From Candidatus Obscuribacterales bacterium (GTDB lineage Bacteria > Cyanobacteriota > Vampirovibrionia > Obscuribacterales > Obscuribacteraceae), in NCBI GenBank assembly GCA_019750335.1, contig JAIEOQ010000008.1:124001-188000 (forward strand): 64,000 bases of DNA, written 5' to 3'. The translations under genes and the position numbers were made by a program. The notes below the pieces were generated by a model that was not told the DNA's origin, ran no database searches, and saw only the letters and a program-made list of their open reading frames with translations. This document shows positions 38,573 through 47,411 of this stretch, one piece after another (position 1 is the first letter of the stretch; every line of letters starts with the position of its first letter).

Positions 38573-38802
38573 CTTCTTTAGCTCCCGCTCATATAAAAAG
38601 TGCCATATAAATCTAAAGCTCGCATCTATCGAACTTATGGACCAAAAGCGCAAAGGGTAATCTTAGCATGCCTTTGCCCTTGTCGAACGCCACAGTATAG
38701 CCCATGTGATTTAGCTCAATTTAAGCCCTCTTAATTCAAGAGCCGAGCTTTTACATTACTATTACCATGTCATATTGACGACCGGCAAAGAAGGAGCTCC
38801 CA

Positions 38803-39975
38803 GTGGTTTTGAATGTTCCATTCGGCGACATGAAGGTTCACTATCGTGCTATCCAAAAAGAGATAGACGAAGCTGTACAGCGTGTAATCGCCAGTGGCTA
38901 TTATATTCTCGGTCCCGAGCTTGAGACCTTCGAAAAACAGTTCGCTCAATTCTTAGGTGCGAACTATGTGGTTGGCTGCGCTTCCGGTACAGAAGCGATT
39001 TATTTAGCTTTAGCCGCTTTCGGTGTCGGTCCCGGTGACGAAGTTTTAGTTGTTGCCCATACAGCAGTACCGACAATCTCCGCTATTTCAATGACTGGCG
39101 CCGAACCGGTATTTGTTGATATTGATCCCAAAAGCTATGTCATGGACGTCAACAAAGTAACCGCTAAATTAAGCGCTAAAACCAAAGCAATTGTGCCTGT
39201 GCATCTTTACGGGCAAATGGTAGATATGGAGCCGCTTTTAGCTCTAGCTAAAAGCAAGGGAATTCCAGTGCTTGAAGATGTAGCTCAAGCTACCGGTGCT
39301 ACCTACAAATCCAAACAAGCCGGAACCATGGCTGAATGCGGAGCCTTTAGCTTTTATCCAAGCAAGAACCTAGGCGCTTTCGGTGACGGCGGCGCTGTTT
39401 GCACTAACTCAAAAGAAATCTACGAGCAACTTTTGATGTTACGCAACTACGGACAATCCAAACGTTATTATCACGATCAAATCGGTATCAACAGCCGCTT
39501 GGATGAAATTCAAGCGGCGATTCTTGCCGCCCAACTTCCTTTTCTTTCCGGATGGAACAAGCGCCGTCACGAGATCGCGCAAAAATATACCCAAGGATTG
39601 AAAGATCTGGTGATCACTCCCCACGAAGAAGCCGGTCGCAACCATGTTTACCATTTGTATGTCATTCAAAATAATGACCGCGAAGGCTTGCAAAAATATT
39701 TAGCGGATCAAGGAATCGGTACTTTGATTCATTATCCGGTACCGGCCCATTTGCAAAAAGCCTACAGTTATCGCGGATACAAAGCAGGCGATCTGCCTGT
39801 AACGGAAGAGATGACTCAGCGCATTCTCAGCTTGCCGATGTATCCGGAACTCACTGACGCCCAAGTCGATTATGTAATTGAGCAGGTTCGCAACTTCCAC
39901 TTGCAAAATCCTCAAGCTCAACTAGTTTGTTCCTCGTCTGAAAGAGCCAGCAACATGGCTCTACAATCTCGTTAA
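38803..39975 (+). CDS. DegT/DnrJ/EryC1 family sugar aminotransferase
   Basis: PLP enzyme that transfers an amino group to a keto-sugar nucleotide. The 390-residue protein has GCASGTEAIYLAL, EDVAQATGATYK and the PLP lysine K188 in YPSKNLGAFGDGGA, plus SRLDEIQAAIL near the active site. The GTG start at 38803 has AAGGAG eight bases upstream. Together with the following glycosyltransferase and the divergent epimerase it suggests synthesis and transfer of an amino-deoxy sugar for surface glycan. The last 20 residues (QLVCSSSERASN) extend beyond the domain. Confidence 0.93.
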   Translation: MVLNVPFGDMKVHYRAIQKEIDEAVQRVIASGYYILGPELETFEKQFAQFLGANYVVGCASGTEAIYLALAAFGVGPGDEVLVVAHTAVPTISAISMTGAEPVFVDIDPKSYVMDVNKVTAKLSAKTKAIVPVHLYGQMVDMEPLLALAKSKGIPVLEDVAQATGATYKSKQAGTMAECGAFSFYPSKNLGAFGDGGAVCTNSKEIYEQLLMLRNYGQSKRYYHDQIGINSRLDEIQAAILAAQLPFLSGWNKRRHEIAQKYTQGLKDLVITPHEEAGRNHVYHLYVIQNNDREGLQKYLADQGIGTLIHYPVPAHLQKAYSYRGYKAGDLPVTEEMTQRILSLPMYPELTDAQVDYVIEQVRNFHLQNPQAQLVCSSSERASNMALQSR

Positions 39976-40008
39976 ATACCGTAAGCATCCCTAACCTTGG
40001 CGGCACCA

Positions 40009-40743
40009 ATGAATCGCACACAAACATACACCTCAAGCACAAGAAGCCGAGCCGGTATCCCAATAAGCTCCATCTCGGTGGTGATACCTGCTTACAATGA
40101 CGAGACAACCATCAGCAAATTGGTCCAAGATACCGATTGTCTGCTTAACGAAATTTCCGATGATTATGAAATTGTCGTGATTAATGACGGCAGCAAAGAC
40201 ACAACTTGGTCCGTGTTGCAAGAGCTGACCAAAAAATTCAAAAACTTGCGCTTGATCAATCACGAACAAAATCAAGGCTACGGAAAAACAATCAAAGAGC
40301 TCTATACCTGCGGTAACAAGAGCTTGGTTTTCTCCTTGCCCGGAGATTATCAATTCGCTCCGAAAGAGCTTTTAACCATGGCTCAAGGACTAAACTCATA
40401 CGATCTGGTTATCGGGCACCGGGTAAAAAGAAACGACCCGCCGCGCCGCAAGTTGCAATCGAATATATACAACTTGATGCTGCGCATTTTTTACGGTTGC
40501 AGCTATAAAGACGTGAACTCAATCAAGCTCTTCCGTCGTGAAATTCTTGATCAAATCAACTTAGAATCGGATAGCCCATTTGTCGACGCTGAGCTGTGCA
40601 TTCGCACCTTCCGCGCCGGCTACAAAGTCGTAGAGATTCCAATCGATCATTTACCCAGACTTTCACAAGGTGCTTCCGGCGGTAAATTCTCCGTGATCTG
40701 GGATACATTCTCCGACCTGGTAAAAATGTCCTCTAAAATCTAA
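40009..40743 (+). CDS. GT2 glycosyltransferase, polyprenol-phosphate sugar transferase-like
   Basis: A 244-residue GT-A protein resembling DPM1/GtrB-type enzymes that load a sugar on a lipid phosphate: SVVIPAYNDETTI, VVINDGSKDTT, QNQGYGKTIKEL, PGDYQFAPKELL, GHRVKRNDPPRRKLQS. The C-terminal membrane helices present in many GtrB homologues are absent. The ATG at 40009 has GGCGG five bases upstream; a TTG at 39997 would add four residues. It lies 33 bases after the aminotransferase in the same unit, and its stop overlaps the convergent gene by four bases. Confidence 0.88.
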   Translation: MNRTQTYTSSTRSRAGIPISSISVVIPAYNDETTISKLVQDTDCLLNEISDDYEIVVINDGSKDTTWSVLQELTKKFKNLRLINHEQNQGYGKTIKELYTCGNKSLVFSLPGDYQFAPKELLTMAQGLNSYDLVIGHRVKRNDPPRRKLQSNIYNLMLRIFYGCSYKDVNSIKLFRREILDQINLESDSPFVDAELCIRTFRAGYKVVEIPIDHLPRLSQGASGGKFSVIWDTFSDLVKMSSKI

Positions 40744-41183
40744 GGGCGGAATATTTCCAGCCAAAGGATTTTTTGAAGTTCCGCCTGCTCCGGTCCCGCT
40801 TGAGCGCAAACTTTCATACCCGGGCGTTGATGAATGGTGCCTTCACGCCGCTTCACATCCGTAATCATAAACTTACCGAAAGCTTTGTTCGCATCAGCCA
40901 TGGTAGCCGGCACCATATCTGATGGCAGTTTGTGCGGGCGCAAAGTAAGCGCCGTTATAAACTGATCGCCGCTCAAAACAACAACGACAACACCGCCAGC
41001 CAAGAAACTATATGCCGTCCCGTTAGCCAACTCCTCAGCACTGCCCGGCTCTTCTTGGAGTAGCGCACAAACATCGGCTAAGGAACTCATGGACGGTATC
41101 AGACCGTTCCAGCCGTCTTGCCAATGCCAGCCTGGCTCTAAAGATTGATCCGTAATCTGCAGCTCGGGAACATTATCCGGCAT
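40740..41183 (-). CDS. Small protein overlapping the lethal-factor-like peptidase gene, unknown
   Basis: A 147-residue protein of unknown family with no signal peptide. Start ATG 41183 has AAGG ten bases upstream and lies inside the last codons of the upstream peptidase gene (11-base overlap), so translation is likely coupled. The sequence has a beta-rich centre (AYSFLAGGVVVVVLSGDQFITALTL) and Trp-rich start (GWHWQDGWNG). Overlap with a peptidase suggests an inhibitor, immunity or chaperone role, which is inference from position only. Confidence 0.7.
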   Translation of the reverse strand: MPDNVPELQITDQSLEPGWHWQDGWNGLIPSMSSLADVCALLQEEPGSAEELANGTAYSFLAGGVVVVVLSGDQFITALTLRPHKLPSDMVPATMADANKAFGKFMITDVKRREGTIHQRPGMKVCAQAGPEQAELQKILWLEIFRP

Positions 41184-42537
41184 AAGCGAATTGCCTTCGC
41201 CTAAGCGGGGGCACAAAAGAAGTCTTTTGTTTTTCAGCTTTGACTTTATTCTCAAAATCAGCAAGCTCTTTGCGGCTGGCACTTGTACTTTCGCTCCAGC
41301 GTCCTTCACTGTTGCGGATATATTTAGGACTGCCGTCGGCTAGCTTACCGAAAGCCTCTGCCGATTCGATATTGTCCTGTTTTTTAACAGCGGCATACAG
41401 AGTTGGGCTTTCGCGCAAAAGCTGGGCTCGTCGTTCCTCGTTTGAACGATAGAACATCATTCCTTCAGCAAACATCTCTTTCGGATTAGGAAAATACCAG
41501 GTTAGCGGCCGCACTTCAGCTAAATCACGCACCTGATCGTAAGTAAATTGTTTAGCGGTTTTGAAAGAACCGGCAACTTTACCTGATGCATCAAGCGGCT
41601 TGCCGTCTTTATCACAACAGACCCAAGCTTCTTTGTCTTTGCAATGATCGCTGCCATAGCGATAGAATTCGCCTTTTTTGCCACGCAATAAATATTTGGT
41701 TTCATTCTCCGTCTTGTCATAAAACGATGACCAACCGAACTCTTTGGCAATACCGGCCATTTTGCCTGAATCCCAGCCCATCCGATCTTGATGTGAATGA
41801 CTCAATTCATGCAAAGTAAGCGCTTCAATACTTTCGTTGTTTGAAAATTTTGTTTGATCGCTACGTTCAATGTCCTTCTCCGTAGCCGGCACACCGAGAT
41901 TAGCGCCCGGTTCGTAATAAACAGCGCCATGGCCATTTTTATCACTATGCACATAAAAAGCCAGGATGCGCTCGTTCTTGTGATAGTTATCCTCAAGAAA
42001 ATAAAATTTGGTCTGAGTCCCATCGCTATTATTCTGGCTTGGCTGGGCACGATAAAGAGCAGCCTCAATTCCGGCCAGTTCGACCAGCTGTGGCGACCGC
42101 GCTTTAATCATCGGTCCACGCTCCCACGTACAATCAGGCTTTTGAATCCATTGTTTTTCTACATTCTCGCCTTTGGCGCTGAATGTAACTGAAAATATTT
42201 TGGTCAACGCACTCTGTTTTTCAATGACCAATTGTTCTAGCTTTTTCGCCGCTGCATCCAAAGAGTCCGGCTTGCCATCGGTAGTAAGTACAACCTGGTC
42301 TTTGCCGCCAGCACTGAGGACATAATCATAATATTTGCCGCTAGGCACTACTTGTACGGCATGCTCTTTCTGAAAATCGGCAATCTGTCTTTGCACCGCC
42401 GCCGATTCTTGAGCGAAGTCTTTATGTATAGCCAGCGGCTCAGCATCAGACAATATTTCAGAACGGAATCGATCTGTATCAGCTGAGCTTACCGGGGTTT
42501 CGACTTTTGTACTTTCGTTTTGCCGGCCGATTTCCAT
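41173..42537 (-). CDS. Putative zinc metallopeptidase with lethal-factor-like motif
   Basis: A 454-residue protein without signal peptide. The C-terminal half holds a gluzincin-type site: HELSH (H243, E244, H247) and a downstream NPKEMFAEGMMFY whose E354/E358 resemble the third zinc ligand region of anthrax lethal-factor-like (ATLF/M34) domains. The N-terminal 200 residues are mixed helix/strand without a recognised domain. The start ATG at 42537 has GGAG eight bases upstream, directly behind a strong hairpin. The gene overlaps a small downstream gene. A secreted or injected effector is possible, but no targeting signal is visible; an intracellular peptidase is equally compatible. Confidence 0.75.
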   Translation of the reverse strand: MEIGRQNESTKVETPVSSADTDRFRSEILSDAEPLAIHKDFAQESAAVQRQIADFQKEHAVQVVPSGKYYDYVLSAGGKDQVVLTTDGKPDSLDAAAKKLEQLVIEKQSALTKIFSVTFSAKGENVEKQWIQKPDCTWERGPMIKARSPQLVELAGIEAALYRAQPSQNNSDGTQTKFYFLEDNYHKNERILAFYVHSDKNGHGAVYYEPGANLGVPATEKDIERSDQTKFSNNESIEALTLHELSHSHQDRMGWDSGKMAGIAKEFGWSSFYDKTENETKYLLRGKKGEFYRYGSDHCKDKEAWVCCDKDGKPLDASGKVAGSFKTAKQFTYDQVRDLAEVRPLTWYFPNPKEMFAEGMMFYRSNEERRAQLLRESPTLYAAVKKQDNIESAEAFGKLADGSPKYIRNSEGRWSESTSASRKELADFENKVKAEKQKTSFVPPLRRRQFAYAG

Positions 42538-42549
42538 AAAGCTGCTCCA

Positions 42550-42576
42550 AGCTACCCCCCTATCCTAGGGGGAGCT
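42550..42576. other. Strong stem-loop upstream of the metallopeptidase gene
   Basis: CCCCCTA/TAGGGGG with a three-base loop (42556-42572), extended past a two-base bulge by AGCT/AGCT. It sits between the hemL stop (42615) and the peptidase start, next to its ribosome site. There is no T-tract, so it may be an attenuator or translation-control element. Confidence 0.5.
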
Positions 42577-42614
42577 GTCTGTGGCGGCAATGGGAAATCT
42601 CCCAATCAGTATAG

Positions 42615-43907
42615 CTAAATAAAGGCAAAAGCTTCAGCGCAAGCCCTTACGGTCTCTTCCACATCAGCCTCGCTATGAGCCGCAGACAGAGCTGCCGCAT
42701 CAACGGCCGAAGGCGGGAAATAAATACCGCGCTCCAAGAGTAGATGATAAAAATGGGCAAACCGCTTACTATCAATTTTTTGTGAATCAATAAAATTGCG
42801 CACCGGCTTTTCGGAAAAAACAAGAGCGAACATGGAGCCTACACGCGCTAACTGCAACGGCAAATTTTTCTTATTAATCTCAGCCTGTAGTCCAGCGAAA
42901 AGTTGTGCTGTTCTCTCTTCAAGCCAATCGTAGATACGTTTGTCGGACAAGGTTTTTAAGGTAGCAACACCGCCAGCCATGGTTAACGGGTTACCGGAAA
43001 AAGTACCGGCTTGATAAACATCACCCAGAGGCTGCAAGCGAGACATCAACTCTTTCGAGCCACCGTAAGCACCAATCGCCATGCCGCCGCCAAGAGCCTT
43101 ACCAAAACAAGTCAAATCCGGTTTTATGCCGTAAAGAGCTTGAGCACCGCCGCGAGCCACACGCAAACCGGTAAGAACTTCGTCAAATATCAGTAAAACA
43201 TCGTTCTGGCGACAGATTTGAGAAACAGCCGGCAAATAACCCGGGTCCGGCGGAATAACACCCATTGAACCAGCGACCGGTTCAATCAAACAAGCGGCAA
43301 CTTGACCGCTGTACTGGCGCAGGCAAGCTTCAAGGGACTCGGCATCATTATATGGAACAAGAATGGTGTTATTAGACGTTTCTTTAGGAATGCCCGAACT
43401 GCTGGAATGAGTACGCGAAGCAAGAACAGCATCGGAATGCCCGTGATAACAGCCTTCGAACATAACCACTAAATTTCGCGAACTGGCGCCGCGGGCCAAA
43501 CGCACCGCGCTCATTACCGCTTCCGTACCTGAATTGACAAAACGCACCATCTCCAAGCTAGGCACAGCTTCAATCAGCAGAGTGGCTAGCTCTAATTCAA
43601 GCTCATGGGGTGCTCCAAAAATCGGTCCGGACAAGAGTGTTTGACTGCACGCGTGAACTAGAGCCGGATGACAATGCCCAAGAATAGCCGGTCCCCAAGC
43701 ACCAAGATAATCGATATAAACGTTTCCGTCCAAATCATAGAGTTTAGAGCCGAGAGCCCGATTAAAAAAAAGCGTATGACCGCCAACTTCATTGAAAGAA
43801 CGAAAGGGGCTATCAACACCGCCAGGGATTACTTCGGCAATACGTTTAGAAAAATCCGCTGAACGTTCAGCATAAAAAGTGGAAAAACCAAGTTGGGTTT
43901 CGGTCAT
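42615..43907 (-). CDS. hemL: Glutamate-1-semialdehyde 2,1-aminomutase
   Basis: PLP enzyme making 5-aminolevulinate, the first dedicated precursor of heme and cobalamin-type tetrapyrroles in the C5 pathway. The 430-residue chain has PGGVDSPFRSF, RFVNSGTEAVMSA, FEGCYHGH, FDEVLTGLR and the PLP lysine K270 (CFGKALGGG), at the family's usual place and length. Its ATG overlaps the stop of the upstream membrane protein by four bases (ATGA). Demand for tetrapyrroles fits the two cobalamin enzymes in this window. Confidence 0.96.
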   Translation of the reverse strand: MTETQLGFSTFYAERSADFSKRIAEVIPGGVDSPFRSFNEVGGHTLFFNRALGSKLYDLDGNVYIDYLGAWGPAILGHCHPALVHACSQTLLSGPIFGAPHELELELATLLIEAVPSLEMVRFVNSGTEAVMSAVRLARGASSRNLVVMFEGCYHGHSDAVLASRTHSSSSGIPKETSNNTILVPYNDAESLEACLRQYSGQVAACLIEPVAGSMGVIPPDPGYLPAVSQICRQNDVLLIFDEVLTGLRVARGGAQALYGIKPDLTCFGKALGGGMAIGAYGGSKELMSRLQPLGDVYQAGTFSGNPLTMAGGVATLKTLSDKRIYDWLEERTAQLFAGLQAEINKKNLPLQLARVGSMFALVFSEKPVRNFIDSQKIDSKRFAHFYHLLLERGIYFPPSAVDAAALSAAHSEADVEETVRACAEAFAFI

Positions 43908-44356
43908 TGTTTATGACGCCAGAACTGCCACCAACTGCGCTTATTTCGCTTATAGCCTGGTTCGCTATTATCCCCGGATACAGAAAAAGGTATTTCAGTA
44001 GTTTTTTGAAAAATCACTTCAGTATCAAAATGACGCGATTTATTCTCAGGCAAGAGAACTTCCAAATGGTATTTCCCGGGCATTAATTGAAAACTTTTGC
44101 TGTGATAAGTTGATTCGTGTCCTTCACGGTTATAAACTTTCACGACCAGAGAATCCAACTGTTCTTCCGGTTTTAGTTCTATATTGCCGACATAAAAATT
44201 AGCGGCAAGCCAAACAAAAAGTGAGCCCAAGGCACCGCAAATGCCAATGGCAGTAGAAGCTACTGTTAAATAGCTGTGCACCCGTTCAATTTTAGGCTTA
44301 GCAGCAGGCTGTGCCGCTGCTCGCTCCGGCGTTTGAATATTAGGCATAGAATTCAT
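43904..44356 (-). CDS. Membrane-anchored PEGA-like domain protein
   Basis: A 150-residue protein with one hydrophobic segment at about 30-50 (TVASTAIGICGALGSLFVWLA). The following 80 residues are beta-rich with the pattern LDSLVVKVYN, SFQLMPGKYHLEVLLP and IPFSVS, resembling PEGA-type surface modules. The tail is basic and Trp-rich (RNKRSWWQFWRHKQ). It is coupled to hemL by an ATGA overlap, but a functional link to heme synthesis is not apparent. Confidence 0.65.
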   Translation of the reverse strand: MNSMPNIQTPERAAAQPAAKPKIERVHSYLTVASTAIGICGALGSLFVWLAANFYVGNIELKPEEQLDSLVVKVYNREGHESTYHSKSFQLMPGKYHLEVLLPENKSRHFDTEVIFQKTTEIPFSVSGDNSEPGYKRNKRSWWQFWRHKQ

Positions 44357-44423
44357 TCTAAGAGCAACTGGGGTCAGCTGCGAGAATATAAGAGAAAGTT
44401 AGGGCCACTCTTTGCAATAGAGC

Positions 44424-46091
44424 TTAGTTTTGTCTCATCGAACGACCGGGAGCTCGATCAAAGATCTCTTCATAAACACCGATTGTTTCAGGCAAAGTCA
44501 AACCGTAGCCTAAATAATGATCGTCAAGCCAAATCTCAAAATGCAAATGCGGATGCTTAAAACTAGAGACATGATTCTCTCCAGTTCCGGAAACACCTAT
44601 ATAGCCTACAGTTTCACCGCGAGCCACTTTCATACCTGGTTTCAGATCATTGCGCGCTTTATTCAAATGAGCATATTTAGTGATTAAACCATGCCCGTGA
44701 TCCAGCCAAACCTGACAGCCGCGGAACAAGTCTTCATTGGCTTCGGTACAGAACTGTGATCGAGCACAATCAGCCATGACCTTAGCGTACTCGGCGCCGC
44801 TCATATCTCGGTAATTTATATCTGCTCTGATTACTTTGCCGGGCGCAGCTGCTACAGCCGGCGTATTCATCGAAACTGTAGTCCCGGCATCATGGAAAAA
44901 GTCCAAACCTTGGTGGACTCCGTGCCTGTACAAGCGCCTGGCTCCGGGAAATACACCTGTATGCCGCGGTAAATGTCCGCCTTTTACTGGCATCGCTATA
45001 CCTTCCAGGCGCGGATCGCTGCGGCGCGGCTGGCAAGCCTCTTTGAGGTTATCGGCTTTATTCAACTCTCGACGGACAAACCGGTTACCGTCAACAATCC
45101 AAAAACCATGTTCATCGGCTAAAAGTCCGCGCAGATCAGAGTCTTGCGGAAAGAGAAAAGCCTTAGCTTGACCGTTTTTTTTAGCTAAAGCAATCACTCG
45201 ATTATTTTCTCGTTCCACTACATAAAGCATCTCTGAAGCTGATTGCAGACGAGTTGGACGCATACCGGCAAGCGGTTTCCAGCCAATCGGCTGCGGGTTG
45301 CCGTTGCCTCCGTGCGAATCAGTCGAATAACGAGTAATACCACCGCCATGGCGCAGAACATAAGCCGGACCATCAATGACTATGCCAATAGCGTCAGCGA
45401 CATTGGGATCGCCACGTTTAATTCGCCAAGGCAACACATCACTAAAATATTTTTGTTTTGCTCGAGGAGAAGGAAAACGCCAAATTTGATTACGTTCCGG
45501 ATCCAAGAGACAGAGATGATCAGCGTTAGCCGCGAATGAGACATAGTGCGGATCCGGACTGCCTAAGGTCCGTACATTAGCCATCAGCAAACGCCAACTG
45601 TTTTTATCTTTGAGGAATTCAAACAGACTTCCGCTTTTATCAAGAACGGCGATAGATTCATGAGCAGGAAAATAAACAAAAGCAAGAAATTCTTGAATCG
45701 GCACACCTTGAAGTTTGTCACCAGGCGGTGACGTTTTTTGACAAATGAGCGGACCGCCTTTTTCCAGAGCGTTCACACCACCGCGGCTTGCCCAAAGACA
45801 ATTAGCATCAAGAAAATAAAGATCCGCGCCCACTTTCAGGCAGTCCATCGGTTTTACAGCTTGCCCAGCACGATCAACAAGAGCGCAGACGCCTGGCACC
45901 ACTTGCGGTGCCAAACCGGCCGGCTCAGTTTTAGATTGGGCCTTGACTGCATTCTCTAAAACGCCACTGCCGTAAACAAAAACCATGGAGGCAAAGAACA
46001 AAAAGATGGCGGCAGAAACAACGATTAAAGCACTAAGCGATCCAAATACTCGCTTAAATGCATAATGTATTCCATCCTTCAGATTCTGCAT
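44424..46091 (-). CDS. M23 family zinc endopeptidase, membrane-anchored
   Basis: A likely peptidoglycan hydrolase of 555 residues. One N-terminal membrane segment (about 18-43, LSALIVVSAAIFLFFASMVFVYG) places the rest outside. Residues about 50-370 are beta-rich with propeller-like features (HLCLLDPERNQIWRF). The LytM/M23 domain at about 385-545 has ligands H393 and D397 (HQGLDF) and the HLH of PHLHFEIW (H515, H517). Insertions around about 420-455 contain two cysteines. Its ATG shares one base with the upstream stop (TAATG), coupling it to the IMS-domain protein. Confidence 0.88.
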   Translation of the reverse strand: MQNLKDGIHYAFKRVFGSLSALIVVSAAIFLFFASMVFVYGSGVLENAVKAQSKTEPAGLAPQVVPGVCALVDRAGQAVKPMDCLKVGADLYFLDANCLWASRGGVNALEKGGPLICQKTSPPGDKLQGVPIQEFLAFVYFPAHESIAVLDKSGSLFEFLKDKNSWRLLMANVRTLGSPDPHYVSFAANADHLCLLDPERNQIWRFPSPRAKQKYFSDVLPWRIKRGDPNVADAIGIVIDGPAYVLRHGGGITRYSTDSHGGNGNPQPIGWKPLAGMRPTRLQSASEMLYVVERENNRVIALAKKNGQAKAFLFPQDSDLRGLLADEHGFWIVDGNRFVRRELNKADNLKEACQPRRSDPRLEGIAMPVKGGHLPRHTGVFPGARRLYRHGVHQGLDFFHDAGTTVSMNTPAVAAAPGKVIRADINYRDMSGAEYAKVMADCARSQFCTEANEDLFRGCQVWLDHGHGLITKYAHLNKARNDLKPGMKVARGETVGYIGVSGTGENHVSSFKHPHLHFEIWLDDHYLGYGLTLPETIGVYEEIFDRAPGRSMRQN

Positions 46092-47344
46092 TACCTTGTG
46101 GATTTATTCGTCGGCTTGCTCGAGACGGTAGATAGAAGCTGAGAATCAGTGATGTTCCAATGATCGCCAACTTTTTCCATAGTGTAGTTGACCGTATATT
46201 TATCGTCGACTTCTTTCAGCACTTGTCCGCTGCCATCATCGATAAATTTGCTGAACTCACGGACGATAGCCATCACAGCATACTTTTTGCCTGGCGTAAT
46301 TTCTTGATATTTTTCTACGTTGACGCCTTTGGGCACCATTTCATAATATTTTTTGTTGGTGGCAAGCCATTTGACGGCATCAGTTTGACGCGCTAAAGCA
46401 CGCCCGGAAAGTATCTCCGAAAGCTGTGTCGTATCGCGCTTACGCACGGCAACCTTTTTGATTGACTGCCAATTTCTGATTGTTTGGGCAAACTCTTCTT
46501 TTTTCTGATCGCCCGGAACAATTGGTTTGACTACAACTTTTTTGACTGGAGCTTCGGTTTTCTTCACAACCGGCAAAATTTTACTGATCTTGCTTTCCGG
46601 TTTTTCAACAACCGGCTGCTCTTCGCTGGCCAAGGAATGCTCTTTGATTATGCTCTTGCTGGCATCCAAACTGTTAACGGCAATCAAAGCGCTGTAAGGC
46701 GCCACTGACTTGCTACGGTCAACAGTGACCAGATAACGACCGGCGGTAAAGCTCAACGCATCACGTCCGCCTTTCATCAAAACATCTTTGTGTTTCTCCA
46801 GAGCAACGTTGAATTCAGCAATTTTTTTCGGCTTAGCACCAAGCGCTTCTAAAAGGAAATCACTGGTCATTTCCAAATCAAGAAAATCACGTCCGACAGC
46901 ATCAGTACCTGTTTTGCCTAAGTGGAGTTCAGCTCGATTTATTTGATCGCTTGCCACATGCAGCTTAAGGCGATTCTCATGGTCATCGCTTAAATCGGAA
47001 GAATCAGAGTCAGACGGTTTAAAAGGACCGATCCCTGGCCAAGGGCTTTTCGTCAAGAATTGACTGTTTTTGAAATCAGGCCAGGAGCACATCGGCGCGG
47101 CACCAAGCGGCGCAGTTAGCGCGGCAGCCGGTGCAATTACCGAGACAGCGGGCGCCGTTTCCACCGGTACTGAAATTTTTTCCGGACTACTGACCGGAGC
47201 TTTACTTTTAGGCGCCGGTGACTCGGCCGCCGGTTCCATCCACATCGATTCAAGCGAACCGGAATCATCAGCATTGGCAGATTGCGCCGGAGCAACACTG
47301 AATAATAAAAGCAACAACAAAAGGTGTTTAGTCATGTCCGCCAT
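46091..47344 (-). CDS. Secreted protein with C-terminal ARC6/IMS-like domain
   Basis: A 417-residue protein with a strong signal peptide (KHLLLLLLLFSVAPAQSANA, about residues 6-25), a Pro/Ala/Ser-rich linker, a middle part with no known domain, and a C-terminal about 125 residues that match the IMS domain pattern of cyanobacterial and plastid proteins such as ARC6/Ftn2: WQSIKKVAVRKRDTTQL, LATNKKYYEMVPKGV, DDKYTVNYTMEKVGDHWNI. GAGGA precedes the ATG. It is translationally coupled to the M23 peptidase, suggesting a shared envelope role. IMS assignment is from pattern recall, not a search. Confidence 0.75.
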   Translation of the reverse strand: MADMTKHLLLLLLLFSVAPAQSANADDSGSLESMWMEPAAESPAPKSKAPVSSPEKISVPVETAPAVSVIAPAAALTAPLGAAPMCSWPDFKNSQFLTKSPWPGIGPFKPSDSDSSDLSDDHENRLKLHVASDQINRAELHLGKTGTDAVGRDFLDLEMTSDFLLEALGAKPKKIAEFNVALEKHKDVLMKGGRDALSFTAGRYLVTVDRSKSVAPYSALIAVNSLDASKSIIKEHSLASEEQPVVEKPESKISKILPVVKKTEAPVKKVVVKPIVPGDQKKEEFAQTIRNWQSIKKVAVRKRDTTQLSEILSGRALARQTDAVKWLATNKKYYEMVPKGVNVEKYQEITPGKKYAVMAIVREFSKFIDDGSGQVLKEVDDKYTVNYTMEKVGDHWNITDSQLLSTVSSKPTNKSTR

Positions 47345-47411
47345 TTCAGTCCTCTACAGCATAAGAGGTTAACATGTTGCCGGACAGATTTTCAAAGAAC
47401 TCGGCTTAATA

